Shown: positions 34,498 through 45,332 of the stretch, piece after piece
Position numbering within the stretch: position 1 is the stretch's first letter
Layout of the letters: the number at the start of each line of letters is the position of its first letter
Source: Roseimaritima multifibrata
Lineage (GTDB): Bacteria > Planctomycetota > Planctomycetia > Pirellulales > Pirellulaceae
DNA length: 64,000 bases
Assembly (NCBI RefSeq): GCF_007741495.1
Contig: NZ_CP036262.1
Span: 682,001 to 746,000, forward strand
Reading direction: 5' to 3'
Translations under genes and position numbers: made by a program
The notes under the pieces: generated by a model
The model's database searches: none
Seen by the model: only the letters and a program-made list of their open reading frames with translations
What the model was told of the DNA's origin: nothing

Positions 34498-35394
34498 TTA
34501 GTCTTCGCTGGGGACGCGTTTGTGTCGGGGGCCTGCGGTCGTTGAACGTATTTGGCTGAGGATCGGGTGGTTGTTGCAAATATGGTGAGAAAGCGATTTT
34601 CTTGCTTCCCGCCAGTCTTTGTTTATCAACGCATTCAAGATGGATTGGTGTTGCCGAACGGTTTCTGTCGCTGCGGCTTCGTCGTGATCTTCCCACTGAA
34701 ACAGCAGTTGGTAATACCGGCCCTGTCGCTCGAAAAAATCACGTATGTATTGGTTGCCCGCTGTGGTTATTAGGTATCCGTGCAGGGATTCGTCCACCGT
34801 CGGGCGATCGCCGCTTGATTTTGCAAGCGAGTTGGCTGCAAGCATCTTTTTAAGGACTTGCGTTTCCAGTTTGTCTTTCGCTAGGTCCAGCGCCTTTCGC
34901 TCAAGAACCTCACGCACTTCGATAAAGTCTTGAAGGTCCTCTTGCCGGAATGGTCGCAGTAGCCAGCCATGGCGAGGAATATGGTCAAGCATCCCCTCTC
35001 CGGCCAAGCGATGGAAGATGTGTCGGATCGCGGATCGGCTGATGTCGTATTTCTCCGCACTCAGTTCTTCGCGAAGGTAGATCGAATCCCCTTGCAGGCT
35101 TTGCTGGACCAGGTCGTTGGCGATTTCCTGGTAGTAGTCCCTGGGAGGTGTCGGTAGTTCGACCTCGCTCCGGCCTTGGGCAGACGTCTGCGGAGTCGTC
35201 GCAGGGGCTAGTCGCCGATTGGCTCCCTTTTTCAGTAACCCTTCCTCCAGCAGTTCCGCGATCGCGGTGCGGACCGGAGTGAAGCTGACTTGGTAGTGTC
35301 CGGCCAACGAGCCGAGCGTCAGCGGCATCGGTAAGGCTTTGCCCGATCGAAGCCGGGCTGCTAAATCGTCTTTGATGTAATTTGCGATCGACAT
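34498..35394 (-). CDS. GntR/FCD-family regulator with two winged-helix domains
   Basis: 298 residues. Two GntR-like winged helices are visible in tandem: residues about 8-62 (PLTLGSLAGHYQVSFTPVRT, then AIAELLEEGLLKKGANRRL), and about 85-145 (YYQEIANDLVQQSLQGD, then ISRSAIRHIFHRLAGEGML). A helical FCD ligand domain follows (about 150-275). Normal FadR/GntR proteins carry one winged helix at the N-terminus. FCD members sense sugar acids and similar carboxylates. It diverges from the dehydratase operon at 35672, with candidate operators between them, so it very likely represses that operon until a sugar acid appears. Confidence 0.85.
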   Translation of the reverse strand: MSIANYIKDDLAARLRSGKALPMPLTLGSLAGHYQVSFTPVRTAIAELLEEGLLKKGANRRLAPATTPQTSAQGRSEVELPTPPRDYYQEIANDLVQQSLQGDSIYLREELSAEKYDISRSAIRHIFHRLAGEGMLDHIPRHGWLLRPFRQEDLQDFIEVREVLERKALDLAKDKLETQVLKKMLAANSLAKSSGDRPTVDESLHGYLITTAGNQYIRDFFERQGRYYQLLFQWEDHDEAAATETVRQHQSILNALINKDWREARKSLSHHICNNHPILSQIRSTTAGPRHKRVPSED

Positions 35395-35416
35395 GTCTCC
35401 AGTATAGTTGTCTTTG

Positions 35417-35449
35417 TTGCCAAAGGCAAGTATCTTGGTGCCAAAGTCA
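35417..35449. promoter_or_regulatory. Candidate GntR operator pair
   Basis: TTGCCAAAGGCAA (35417-35429) is a perfect palindrome with an AAA centre. GGTGCCAAAGTCA (35437-35449) repeats the core TGCCAAAG.CA 20 bp further on. The pair lies 22 bp upstream of the GntR start and about 220 bp before the dehydratase gene. Two sites two helical turns apart fit a regulator with duplicated DNA-binding domains or two dimers. Function is inferred. Confidence 0.45.
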
Positions 35450-35502
35450 AATCTTGCTTCGAGGAAGTGATGCCGCGGTGCGATGTCTCTTGCGTACAGT
35501 TT

Positions 35503-35563
35503 GTCCCCTTTCGCTCCGCGAGAGAGCGTTCAATAAAGCTGTTTTTGCGGAGTGAAAGGCGAC
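35503..35563. repeat. Inverted repeat with GCGGAGYGAAAGGCGAC arms
   Basis: Arms 35503-35519 and 35547-35563 pair over 17 bp with two imperfect positions around a 27-base loop. Single arms of the same sequence occur at 15018-15031, 31660-31673 and 56604-56617, all intergenic. It is a dispersed palindromic repeat, not obviously a terminator. Confidence 0.6.
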
Positions 35564-35671
35564 AATCGCGAAACCGACAGCCCGTCACGCGGCGGGGTGA
35601 GGATTTGCGTTCAGGATAAAACAACGACTGAAATTAAAATTAGAACAACAGCCCGGATGGGTTAGAACTGC

Positions 35672-36850
<1,179 letters not shown>

Positions 36851-36860
36851 GACAAACCTT

Positions 36861-38246
36861 ATGCCTCAACCCAAAGTATTTGCCCACGCTGCGTTTCGTG
36901 GTCAGTTCGGTGTCGCCCGTGTGGATATAACGCCTCCGGTCGGCGTCTATGCACGCAACTGGGGCGCCGCCAAACACGACGTTGCGGAGTCGATTCACCG
37001 TCCTTTGAATTTGACCGCAATGGTTCTCTCGGAATCGGCAGACAGCTATCCGTTGGTTCTCTTGGATGCGGACTTGGGCTGGTGGAAAACGCCGCAGACT
37101 TTTCGCTCTTTTCAGACATCTCTGCTGGAGAGGTTGCAGCTATTGCCGTCGCAGTTGCTGTTCGCGCTTTCTCATACCCATGCCGGACCGCCATTGATGG
37201 AGGTCGACCCCTCGTTGCCGGGCAGCGAACCGTTGCAGGCCTGGATGGATGGGTTGCTCGATTCAGCGGTCACGGTTGTACGTGAGGCTTTGGACGCCAG
37301 TCAGCCTGCAAACCTTGAATGGCACGTCGGCAAGTGTGAACTGGCGAATGTCCGTGACCTCCGTGATCCCCAAGATGGGAATGATCGGTATCTGTGTGGA
37401 TTCGATCCCGAGGGAAAACCTGACGATACGCTGTTGGTTGGACGCGTGACGGATCCAGCTGGTAAGACGCTGGCGACGCTGGTCAATTACGCCTGCCATC
37501 CAACCACCTTAGCCGCAGAGAATCGAGCCATTTCGCCCGATTATGTTGGAGCGATGCGCGAAACAATTCAGGATGTAACCGGAGCCCCCGCATTGTTTTT
37601 GCTTGGTGCGTGTGGGGAATTGGCTCCCCGTTATCAATACGTTGGGGACCCTGAGGTCGCTGACCGTCATGGACGACAGCTAGGGTTCGCCGCTTTGGCA
37701 ACGTTGTCCGATATGGAACCTCCAGGAACCGAATTAGCCTTTGCGGAAGCTCTTGAATCAGGGGCTCCGTTGGCTATTTGGAAGCACCGTCCTGGGACCC
37801 CTTCAGCGAAACTTCGCGTCATCCAGCGGTCGGTTGAATTACCGCTAAAGGATTGGCCTTCGGCTGAGGAACTTGAGGATCAACGTGTCGCCTGTACGGA
37901 TCGTGCGTTGGAAGAACGCTTAAGGCGAAGACGCGACATTCGCCGCAGTGTCGGCAATGGATCGGTATTTAGTCTGCCCATTTACTGCTGGCAGTTTGGG
38001 GATGCGGTGTTGGTCGGTTGCTGTTGCGAGCCCTATTCCTGCTTGCAGCAAGAGCTGCGAAAGCGTTTTCAGGGAACGACGGTTGTGGTGATGAATTTGG
38101 TTAACGGATCGCTGGGGTATTTGCCCCCTGCCCCGTTGTACGATCAAGATATTTACCCTGTCTGGCAGACTCCGTTTGAACGTGGGTCTTTGGAACTAGT
38201 TATTCAAGCGATGACGGGAGTGGTCGAAGATGTGCTCAGCCAGTAA
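36861..38246 (+). CDS. Neutral/alkaline ceramidase-like (non-lysosomal ceramidase N-terminal) protein
   Basis: 461 residues from the ATG at 36861, 10 bp after the dehydratase stop; an overlapping start at 36828 is less likely. It looks like the zinc-dependent neutral/alkaline ceramidase N-terminal domain family: [20 protein letters not shown] at the start, [10 protein letters not shown] as the first metal motif, and [10 protein letters not shown] as the second His motif, then [13 protein letters not shown]. No signal peptide is evident, so it is probably cytoplasmic. True ceramidases are secreted and larger. In planctomycetes this fold is common, with unknown substrates. Its place between a dehydratase and an aldolase suggests a hydrolytic step such as amide, ester or lactone opening. 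That role is inference. Confidence 0.75.
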   Translation: MPQPKVFAHAAFRGQFGVARVDITPPVGVYARNWGAAKHDVAESIHRPLNLTAMVLSESADSYPLVLLDADLGWWKTPQTFRSFQTSLLERLQLLPSQLLFALSHTHAGPPLMEVDPSLPGSEPLQAWMDGLLDSAVTVVREALDASQPANLEWHVGKCELANVRDLRDPQDGNDRYLCGFDPEGKPDDTLLVGRVTDPAGKTLATLVNYACHPTTLAAENRAISPDYVGAMRETIQDVTGAPALFLLGACGELAPRYQYVGDPEVADRHGRQLGFAALATLSDMEPPGTELAFAEALESGAPLAIWKHRPGTPSAKLRVIQRSVELPLKDWPSAEELEDQRVACTDRALEERLRRRRDIRRSVGNGSVFSLPIYCWQFGDAVLVGCCCEPYSCLQQELRKRFQGTTVVVMNLVNGSLGYLPPAPLYDQDIYPVWQTPFERGSLELVIQAMTGVVEDVLSQ

Positions 38247-39147
38247 TCAAATCTTGCAAGGCGTTTTGCCTGTTTTACAGACGCCTTTCACCGAGGAAGG
38301 AGAAATCGATTTTCCGGTGTTGAGTGCGGAAATCGATTGGGCTTTCCAGACGGGAGCCGATGGAGTGGTCGTCGCGATGGTAAGCGAGATCCTGCGGATC
38401 GGTTATCGAGGCCGTCGGGAGTTGGCCGAACAGGTCTGCCAGATGGTCGGGGATCGTGGGACCGTGGTCATCAGTGTGGGCGCCGAAAGTACTGCGGAAG
38501 CGGTTGGGTTTGCAAAACATGCAGAATCGATTGGGGCCACTGCCCTGATGGCGATTCCCCCGGTCGCTACCTCCTTGGGGGCGGAGGCAAGCCGTGCCTA
38601 TTTCGCGGCAATCGCAAACAGTGTTTCGATCCCCTTGGTCGTGCAGGATGCGTCGGGGTATGTGGGCGCGTCGATCGACCTGTCTGTCTACCTTGATCTG
38701 CTAAAAGAGTTTGGTGCGGAGCGAATTCTGTTTAAGCCCGAAGCAAGTCCGTTGGGCCCGAATCTGTCAAAGCTTCGCGATGCAACGTCGGGGAGTGCAC
38801 GGATCTTTGAAGGTTCCGGTGGCATTCACTTGGTGGACTGCTACCGTCGAGGCATTGTCGGGACGATGCCAGGCACCGATTTGTTAGACGGGATCGTTGC
38901 CCTCTGGAAAGCGCTGCAGGAGGGTGATGAGGATCGGATCTATTCGCTGTCGTTGCCGATCAGTGGTTTAGTAGCCCTGCAGTTGCAGGCAGGATTGGAT
39001 GGGTTTTTGGCGATTGAAAAATATCTGTTGAAGCGACGAGGCCTGTTCCCAAACACCTTGCAGGTTCAACCGGTCGCTTGGGAGTTAGACGAGGAGACGC
39101 AGGCGGAAGTCGATCGCTTGTATGCTCGTATGCAGGCAAGTCTTTAA
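38230..39147 (+). CDS. DapA/KDG-aldolase family protein
   Basis: 305 residues, start overlapping the previous gene by 17 bp. This is a class I aldolase/lyase of the dihydrodipicolinate synthase family. The Schiff-base lysine is Lys169 in RILFKPEAS. The N-terminal [10 protein letters not shown] and later [14 protein letters not shown] fit the barrel. The tyrosine of the DapA proton relay (YN.PG) is not kept; the matching stretch reads [11 protein letters not shown]. It is therefore unlikely to make lysine precursors. It more likely splits or dehydrates the 2-keto-3-deoxy acid made by the dehydratase at 35672. Its stop directly abuts the MFS gene start. Confidence 0.85.
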   Translation: MCSASNQILQGVLPVLQTPFTEEGEIDFPVLSAEIDWAFQTGADGVVVAMVSEILRIGYRGRRELAEQVCQMVGDRGTVVISVGAESTAEAVGFAKHAESIGATALMAIPPVATSLGAEASRAYFAAIANSVSIPLVVQDASGYVGASIDLSVYLDLLKEFGAERILFKPEASPLGPNLSKLRDATSGSARIFEGSGGIHLVDCYRRGIVGTMPGTDLLDGIVALWKALQEGDEDRIYSLSLPISGLVALQLQAGLDGFLAIEKYLLKRRGLFPNTLQVQPVAWELDEETQAEVDRLYARMQASL

Positions 39148-40431
39148 ATGGCAACGCCGGCCACCCAAATTCGATATCGTGCACTCGCTTGGCTGGCCGT
39201 TGCGGCAGCCCTTGCCTACCTTTGCCGGAGTGCCGTGGGGGTCGCCGAAAGTACGATCCGCGCCGACCTGGGTTACAGTTTGACGCAGTCGGGCTGGTTC
39301 ATGGGGGCTTTCTTCTGGACCTATTCGCTATTCCAGGTTCCCAGTGGATGGCTGTCCGAACGATTGGGAACTCGGATTGCGCTCAGCCTGTTCGCATTCA
39401 TGTGGTCACTGGCAACTTTTGGGATCGGAGTCGCTCCGCTGTTCTGGTTGTTGATTGTTGCTCAGTTGGTCATGGGGGTCGCTCAGGCCGGAATCTTTCC
39501 CGCTTCGTGTAATTCCATTGGGCACTGGATGCCGCTGGGGCAGCGATCGACCGCCTGCGGGATATTGGCAGCGGGGATGCAGCTTGGGGCAATTATTGCC
39601 AGCGGGCTGACCGGGTTGTTGCTCGCCCCTTTGGGGTGGAGATTTGTTTTTGTCGGCTATGCCATTCCAAGCGTTTTATGGACCGTCGGTTTCTATCTGC
39701 GGTTCCGTGATCAGCCTGCCGACGATCCACGCGTCAACGATGCCGAACGAGCGTTGATCGGGCCCGAACGAGCGACCGCCAAGAGCCCCGAGAATCAAGT
39801 CCAGCTGAGTGAGTGGAGCGAACTGCTGGCGATCATTCGTTCGCCGGTGATGTGGTGGCTGTGTGGGCAACAGATTTGCCGCGGGTCGGGGTACATGTTC
39901 TTCGCAAGTTGGTTTCCCACGTTTCTGCAGGAGACTCGCGGAGTTTCTGTTAGCGAGTCCGGGTATTTGCAAGGCTTGGTGCTGGCAGGAACACTGGGTG
40001 GCAGCTTATTGGGCGGAACGCTTACGGATTGGATTTGGCGCAAGACCGGTAGCCTGCGGCTTAGCCGGAGCGGAGTTGGAGCAACGTTTTTGGCCGCCTG
40101 TGCGATCCTGATTTTAGCCGCGTGGTTTGTTCAAAACGCAATGTTGGCCGTTGTTCTGTTGGCGCTAGGTTCCTTTTTGGCCGCACTGGCAGGTCCCTGT
40201 GCCTTTGCAGCAACGATCGATATTGGAGGCGCAAAGGTTCCTCAGGTCTTTGGCGTTATGAACATGACAGGAAACTTTGCAGCGGCCGCTTGTCCCGTAC
40301 TGGTCGGTTTGCTCTTCCAGTGGACCGCAAACTGGAATTTGGTGCTGTTGTTGTTTGCTGCCGTCTACCTCACCGGAGCAATCTGCTGGGTGTTCGTAAA
40401 CCCGAAGAAACATATCGATGCGTCGCTGTAA
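39148..40431 (+). CDS. MFS transporter (hexuronate/sugar-acid type)
   Basis: 427 residues with 12 predicted membrane helices and a central loop around residues 190-230. The pattern between helices 2 and 3 is [13 protein letters not shown], the MFS signature. The start, [20 protein letters not shown], and the segment [20 protein letters not shown] resemble the anion:cation symporter group, which includes ExuT and galactonate carriers. It begins at the base after the aldolase stop, so the two are coupled. It probably imports the sugar acid used by the operon. Specificity is inferred from neighbours. Confidence 0.88.
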   Translation: MATPATQIRYRALAWLAVAAALAYLCRSAVGVAESTIRADLGYSLTQSGWFMGAFFWTYSLFQVPSGWLSERLGTRIALSLFAFMWSLATFGIGVAPLFWLLIVAQLVMGVAQAGIFPASCNSIGHWMPLGQRSTACGILAAGMQLGAIIASGLTGLLLAPLGWRFVFVGYAIPSVLWTVGFYLRFRDQPADDPRVNDAERALIGPERATAKSPENQVQLSEWSELLAIIRSPVMWWLCGQQICRGSGYMFFASWFPTFLQETRGVSVSESGYLQGLVLAGTLGGSLLGGTLTDWIWRKTGSLRLSRSGVGATFLAACAILILAAWFVQNAMLAVVLLALGSFLAALAGPCAFAATIDIGGAKVPQVFGVMNMTGNFAAAACPVLVGLLFQWTANWNLVLLLFAAVYLTGAICWVFVNPKKHIDASL

Positions 40432-40463
40432 CCTTGTTGCCGTGACCTTAGGGTAGGTCGCGA

Positions 40464-41639
40464 CTAAACGATTTCGCAAAGCACGTTTGCGAGACGTTCG
40501 TATTGGTCCACTTGGTTGTAGATCTGGGCGGAAATGCGGAAGCATGGCAGTCCGCTGGATAGCTTGAAAACCGGGACTTCGATCTGGTGCTGGTAAAACA
40601 ATTTGCGTTGCAACGAGACTGCATCGGCTGGACAGAAGGAAGCAGCAACTGGCAGCGGGATGGTTGCCAGGCTGCCCAGCATTTCTGAGGGGGCGGGAGA
40701 GGAAACGTTCAGTTTCTGCAGCAGCTGTTCTCGGCCGGCGAGGACTAGTTCGTGATTTGTCTGTTGCAGTCCACTTAGCCCTCTCGGATGTAAGCTTGTT
40801 ATGAAATCGATCGCCGTTGGTAGGCTGAGGACCGGCGAAGGGTCGTAGGTCCCCGTCCAGGCAAATTCACTCTCGAAGCGAGACTGGGACTCGGTATCGG
40901 CGTTGGCTCCGTGGCTGATGATCGCCGGCCGAACCTCTTCTTGAAATTCAGGTTTCACGTGAAGAAATCCGGATGCCTTCGGCGCGCACAGCCATTTGTG
41001 ATTGTTGGCCGTATAGTAGTCTGCGTTGATTTGCTGAAGATCGACCGAGAGCATTCCAGGGGCGTGTGCACCATCGACTAGAACTCGGATGCCGTCGCGA
41101 TGGGCTCGCCGAACCAGTTCGTCGACGGGGAACACCAGTCCCGTTGAACTTGTGACATGGTCGACCACAAGCAACCGAGTCCGTTCGCTGAACATCGATT
41201 CGATCGACGCGACGACTTGCTCTGGCGATTCGACAGGGAACGGGATTTCTGCGACCTTAACGACGGCTCCAAAACGTTCGGCTGCAAAGCGAATCGCATT
41301 GTTGCATGCGTTGTAACCATGACTGGTGATCACCACTTCGTCGTTCTTCTCAAAGGGAAACGACCGGACCACTGCATTGACGCCTTCGGTAGCGTTGCGG
41401 ATCAAGGCAATGTCTTTGGCGGGGGCGTTGATCAGTGCTTGTAAAACAGAACGAACGTGTAGAAGTTTTGTCAGCAGCGTGCGCTCGGGCGCCAGGAAAT
41501 CGATAGGGTCTTTTTCAAGAAGGTCAATCCAGTCTCTTTGAGCGTTTAGGACGACCGTCGGGCATGCCCCAAACGACCCGTGATTAAGGAAATCGATGCG
41601 AGGGTTTAATCCCCAGTGTTGTAGGTTGGATTCAGGCAT
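40464..41639 (-). CDS. Class V aminotransferase-fold PLP enzyme (isopenicillin N epimerase-like)
   Basis: 391 residues. The N-terminus, WGLNPRIDFLNHGSFGACP, is typical of the isopenicillin-N-epimerase-like branch of class V PLP enzymes. The PLP-binding region is LIRNATEGVNAV, then LVVDHVTSSTGLVFPV and VLVDGAHAPG, with the Schiff-base Lys215 in NNHKWLCAPK. Members act as epimerases, desulfurases or lyases on amino acids; the actual reaction is unknown. It converges with the MFS gene (32-bp gap) and follows the AraC regulator on the same strand. Confidence 0.88.
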   Translation of the reverse strand: MPESNLQHWGLNPRIDFLNHGSFGACPTVVLNAQRDWIDLLEKDPIDFLAPERTLLTKLLHVRSVLQALINAPAKDIALIRNATEGVNAVVRSFPFEKNDEVVITSHGYNACNNAIRFAAERFGAVVKVAEIPFPVESPEQVVASIESMFSERTRLLVVDHVTSSTGLVFPVDELVRRAHRDGIRVLVDGAHAPGMLSVDLQQINADYYTANNHKWLCAPKASGFLHVKPEFQEEVRPAIISHGANADTESQSRFESEFAWTGTYDPSPVLSLPTAIDFITSLHPRGLSGLQQTNHELVLAGREQLLQKLNVSSPAPSEMLGSLATIPLPVAASFCPADAVSLQRKLFYQHQIEVPVFKLSSGLPCFRISAQIYNQVDQYERLANVLCEIV

Positions 41640-41699
41640 CGTGTGCAGTGCTTTAAGGAAGGGGGCATCGGCGTTCGCTCCGCGCTGGACGCTGTTCGT

Positions 41700-42596
41700 C
41701 TAGCCTGTTTTGGTGCGTGCGGTCAGGTTTTTGGGGGAGATGCCATAGACCCGTTTAAAGGCTCGCGAAAACTGAAACGCGTCCGCGAATTCCATTTGTT
41801 GAGCGACCTCTTTAACCAACATCTCTTCGTTCATCAATAGGCCGGCCGCGTAGTTCATTTTTCTTCGTAAGAGGTATTGGTAGGCGCCGAAGTCGGCAAA
41901 CCGTTTGAATAATCGCGAGAGGTAAACTGGCGTTACATCGGTCTGAGCTGCGATCTGCTGGATGGTATGGAGGGCGAGGAAGTTCTCGTCGATATGGCGA
42001 CGGATTCTCTCGTACGTTGCATACGACCGGGGGCGATCGTTCCCTTCTTGGGTGCGCGATTGTTTGATCTTTAAGAAGAGTAGTTCGGTGATCGTTTCGC
42101 AGATGCGGCTCGCTTGGCTCCCTTCGCTGGAGGCCTCTCGAAGCAGGATTTCAAACAGGTCGGTCAGGTGGTGCGGCGAATGGATGGCGATCGGTTGATG
42201 GGCATGCTGACTGGTTAACAATCCTGATTCTTTAAGGAGCCCTACGACACCCGTTCCGACAAAATCTAGATAGTATTTTCGCATCCCGTTGGTCGCTTGA
42301 TTGCGAATGGAGTGCGAGGTTCTGGGGCCGTAAGAAAAGAGCGACCCAACCGATAAAGGGTATTCCTTGTTTTCGACGGTCAGCGTCCCCTCCCCCTCGG
42401 CGACCAATTCGATCGCATAATAAGGGAAATCGGTCCGTTCGACGAAATAGTCCGGACGCATCCGTTCGACACCGCCACAGACGATCGCCAGCGGTAACTT
42501 GCGATTTGGGTTCAGGTTCAGAAAGAACCGCCGCGCTTCGGTGACCTGCTGGGACACAAAAGCCGGAAGGGGGGCCGGAGGCTGGCTGTTGCTCAT
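41700..42596 (-). CDS. AraC-family transcription regulator
   Basis: 298 residues. The N-terminal half is a cupin-like ligand domain (about 30-150; FPYYAIELVAEGEGTLTVEN). The C-terminal 100 residues hold two AraC helix-turn-helix motifs: LHTIQQIAAQTDVTPVYLSR with LFKRF, and MLVKEVAQQMEFADAFQFSR with AFKRVYGISP. Such regulators usually respond to a sugar. It diverges from the aldo/keto reductase at 42876 with 279 bp between them, so that gene and the downstream UxaE/aldolase genes are its likely targets. Confidence 0.9.
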   Translation of the reverse strand: MSNSQPPAPLPAFVSQQVTEARRFFLNLNPNRKLPLAIVCGGVERMRPDYFVERTDFPYYAIELVAEGEGTLTVENKEYPLSVGSLFSYGPRTSHSIRNQATNGMRKYYLDFVGTGVVGLLKESGLLTSQHAHQPIAIHSPHHLTDLFEILLREASSEGSQASRICETITELLFLKIKQSRTQEGNDRPRSYATYERIRRHIDENFLALHTIQQIAAQTDVTPVYLSRLFKRFADFGAYQYLLRRKMNYAAGLLMNEEMLVKEVAQQMEFADAFQFSRAFKRVYGISPKNLTARTKTG

Positions 42597-42875
42597 GTGT
42601 TAAGGTTAATAATTGACATGCAGAAGTCAACTCCAGCTATTCGTTGTGGTCTTCTTCCCCGGCACAATAGAGGAGCGGATTCAAGGAAACGATTTTGGTC
42701 CTCGCCGGCGATGCGAGCGGTCTGGTGCGTGAGAATCGCCGTGCGGAAGGACTCTCGCCCTGCCGCGAAGGGGGTGGGTGCGGGATTCGTTTTGTGCGAT
42801 TTGCTGGAGGACCTGCACGCCAGGGGGCGGGCTTGCCAACCGAACATTCTATTCTCTTCTTAAGGCCTGATACCG
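42597..42875. promoter_or_regulatory. Divergent promoter region, AraC / aldo-keto reductase
   Basis: 279 bp separate two divergent starts. No protein is supported here. No clear -35/-10 or AraC-type direct repeat could be identified by eye. It is annotated by position only as the shared control region. Confidence 0.45.
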
Positions 42876-43823
42876 ATGGAAAAACGACCTCTTGGCAATA
42901 CCGGTATGGAACTCACGAAGCTCTCTTTTGGAGCCTCTTCGTTGGGGCAGGAGTTCCGTAGCGTTGATTTGAACGAAGCGCTTAAGTCCGTCCGCGTTGC
43001 CCTTGATTCGGGAATGAACTTCATCGACACCGCAGCCTATTACGGTCGCGGAATGAGTGAAGTGCTGTTGGGGCAAGTGCTTCCAGACGTTCCACGCGAT
43101 CAGTACTACCTGGGAACCAAGCTTGGGCGTTTTGCGCCAAAGCATTTCGATTTCAGCCCACGCCGCGTTGAAGAAAGTATCGATATCTCGCTTGAGCGGA
43201 TGAAGCTGGACTACTTGGATATCGCTTTGTTGCACGACATTGAATTTGTCGATGTCGACCGGGTGATTGAAGAAACGTTGCCCGCACTGCGGAAGGAAAA
43301 AGAAAAAGGAAAGGTTCGCTTCATTGGGGTTAGCGGCTATCCCATGAAGATCTTTAAGGAGGTTTTGGCGAAAGCAGATATCGACGTGTTGTTGACCTAC
43401 AATCACTACACCCTGCAGAACGACATGGCGACCGAGTTGGTTCCCCTTTGCAAAGAGAAGGGAGTTGGGCTGATGAATGGGGCTCCGTTTGCAGCGCGCC
43501 TGTTGACGAACGCACCGCTTCCCGAGTGGCACAAGGCGACGCCTCAGGTTCGCGAACTGGCGAAAAAAGCGGCTGAGCACTGTGCTGGTAAGGGCGTCGA
43601 TATCGCTCAGTTGGCCTTGCAGTTCACGATCGCGAATCCGGACTTTGCAACCTGCGTGACCGGTTCAGCGAATCCGCAGCGAATTCAGCAGTGGGTGGAA
43701 TGGGCCGCATTGCCACTCGATGAGCAATTGCTGTCCGAAGTTCAGGCGATTCTCCAGCCTGTTCACAACTGGTTCCATATTGAAGGACGCCCCGAGAACA
43801 ACGATACGCCCGCAAAGGTGTGA
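42876..43823 (+). CDS. Aldo/keto reductase, L-galactose dehydrogenase-like
   Basis: 315 residues. This NAD(P)-dependent TIM-barrel oxidoreductase has the full catalytic tetrad visible as Asp51 (FIDTAAYYG), Tyr56, Lys82 (GTKLG) and His120 (LLHDIE). The pattern MEKRPLGNTGMELTKLSFGA and GASSLGQEFR is that of the L-galactose / L-fucose / D-threo-aldose dehydrogenase branch, which oxidises aldoses to lactones. It lies 125 bp before uxaE. With that gene it could start an L-galactose to tagaturonate route, but the dehydrogenase linking lactone and tagaturonate is not in the window. The substrate is not proven. Confidence 0.85.
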   Translation: MEKRPLGNTGMELTKLSFGASSLGQEFRSVDLNEALKSVRVALDSGMNFIDTAAYYGRGMSEVLLGQVLPDVPRDQYYLGTKLGRFAPKHFDFSPRRVEESIDISLERMKLDYLDIALLHDIEFVDVDRVIEETLPALRKEKEKGKVRFIGVSGYPMKIFKEVLAKADIDVLLTYNHYTLQNDMATELVPLCKEKGVGLMNGAPFAARLLTNAPLPEWHKATPQVRELAKKAAEHCAGKGVDIAQLALQFTIANPDFATCVTGSANPQRIQQWVEWAALPLDEQLLSEVQAILQPVHNWFHIEGRPENNDTPAKV

Positions 43824-43948
43824 GGCCGCGGTTTAGTGATTTCGTCGAATCGCGACAAACGCTAAATCTATGGCTGGCCTGCGCGTTTTAGTGCAAGCAT
43901 CAAAAATCGATCCAATCCATTTACCGAATGAAAAGTGAGTAGTAAGCG

Positions 43949-45223
43949 ATGAACGATAAACAGAAGTGTGTGACTCTTGGGCTGGCTCCTAGTTTTGGTT
44001 TTGGGGACCGGATTGGTTTGGCGACGCCGGGGCATGTGGAGGCGATGAAACGGTCGGGCAACGGGATCCTGCCGATCTATCCTCAGCAGTCGATTCGCGA
44101 AATGACACGCACTCAGCGTTCCGCACAGGATGTCATGGACGACGCGATGAATGGAGCCGCGGCAGCCGGTTGGGATGGGCCGATCGGAGCCGATGCGGAT
44201 CACTTGAAAACGTCGCAGGACGTCGATGTTACCGCAGCGGTCGGGTTCACCTTCTTTACGATTGACCCTTCCGACGATGTTGATCAGAAAGCGGACGACT
44301 ATGACGAAGCAACCCTGCGAGAAAAATTTGCGGCGGATCGAGAATCGTCGCCTTGGTTCGATAGCTATTTGGGTAAAACGATTTCCTTGCCCAGTGGAGC
44401 GACCATCGAACTAGATGAGCAGTCTTGCATGCGAGCGGCTGTTAAATATGGACCAGCGATCGAACGTGCGCTCGGCTTGGGTGAGTACATCAAATCGGTT
44501 CACGTAAAAAAAGGAGCCGACTACGAAATCGAATTGTCGGTCGATGAAACCGATCAACCAACAACGCTTGCCGAACATTACATCATCGCCGATCAGTGCA
44601 TTCAGGGCGGAATGAAGTTGGTTAGTCTGGCTCCACGCTTCATTGGCGAATTGGAAAAGGGAGTCGATTACAAGGGAGACGTCGATGCCTTGGAGGCTTC
44701 CTTGAACGACCACGCGGCGATCGCTGAACTGTTGGGCCCGTATAAATTAAGCCTTCACTCGGGATCGGACAAAGTGTCGATGTATGGAGCTTTGGCTCGG
44801 GCAACGAAAGGACGCTTTCATGTGAAAACGGCCGGAACAAGTTATCTGGAAGCGCTCCGTGTGGTTGCACGGCACGATGAAGCGTTGTTTCGCAAAATTG
44901 TTCAGTTCGGACGGCAGCACTACGATGTCGACAAAGCGACCTACCATGTTTCGGCGACAAACGATGCGGTCCCCGCCGATGATGGGCTGGACGCGAAGCG
45001 TTTAGAACAGGTTTACCTCGAGTGCTGGGCGGATGTTCCGCAAGGCAAAGGTTTTACCGAGCCCGGACGTCAGATTCTGCACTGCACCTTTGGTTCGACG
45101 CTAACCGATCCAGAACTCGGCCCCGCAGTCCGAAGTGTTCTGGAATCGCACCCTGATACCTATACCGAAGTTCTGGCCGATCATTTCAGTCGACACTTGG
45201 AAGCGTTGACTGCAGGTATGTAA
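43949..45223 (+). CDS. uxaE: Tagaturonate/fructuronate epimerase UxaE
   Basis: 424 residues. UxaE interconverts D-tagaturonate and D-fructuronate, a shortcut in galacturonate breakdown first described in Thermotoga. The signature strings are FGFGDRIGLATPGHV (17-31), QQSIREMTRTQRSAQDVMDD (46-65) and GADADHLKT (80-88). Likely metal ligands lie in ADADHLKT, His270 (LHSGSDK) and His291 (HVKTAG). The length is slightly below that of the Thermotoga protein, as the N-terminal segment before the first motif is short. A 110-bp gap with a hairpin separates it from the KDPG aldolase gene. Confidence 0.85.
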   Translation: MNDKQKCVTLGLAPSFGFGDRIGLATPGHVEAMKRSGNGILPIYPQQSIREMTRTQRSAQDVMDDAMNGAAAAGWDGPIGADADHLKTSQDVDVTAAVGFTFFTIDPSDDVDQKADDYDEATLREKFAADRESSPWFDSYLGKTISLPSGATIELDEQSCMRAAVKYGPAIERALGLGEYIKSVHVKKGADYEIELSVDETDQPTTLAEHYIIADQCIQGGMKLVSLAPRFIGELEKGVDYKGDVDALEASLNDHAAIAELLGPYKLSLHSGSDKVSMYGALARATKGRFHVKTAGTSYLEALRVVARHDEALFRKIVQFGRQHYDVDKATYHVSATNDAVPADDGLDAKRLEQVYLECWADVPQGKGFTEPGRQILHCTFGSTLTDPELGPAVRSVLESHPDTYTEVLADHFSRHLEALTAGM

Positions 45224-45240
45224 ACTGGCAATTGGTTTTC

Positions 45241-45262
45241 GCACGATCGCAATCGATCGTGC
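45241..45262. terminator. Short hairpin between uxaE and aldolase gene
   Basis: GCACGATCG-CAAT-CGATCGTGC forms a perfect 9-bp stem starting 18 bp after the uxaE stop. No T run follows, so it is a weak terminator, an attenuator or an mRNA-stabilising hairpin. Confidence 0.4.
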
Positions 45263-45332
45263 GGCCCTATTCACCAGGGTGATGATTCTTTGTGAGGCCG
45301 CAGCCAACGTGGCTATAACTGTGAGATTACAA

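Noticed and set aside
42695-42961. 88-codon frame across the AraC/aldo-keto reductase divergent region
   Set aside because: It overlaps the start of the aldo/keto reductase gene in another frame and has no recognisable features.
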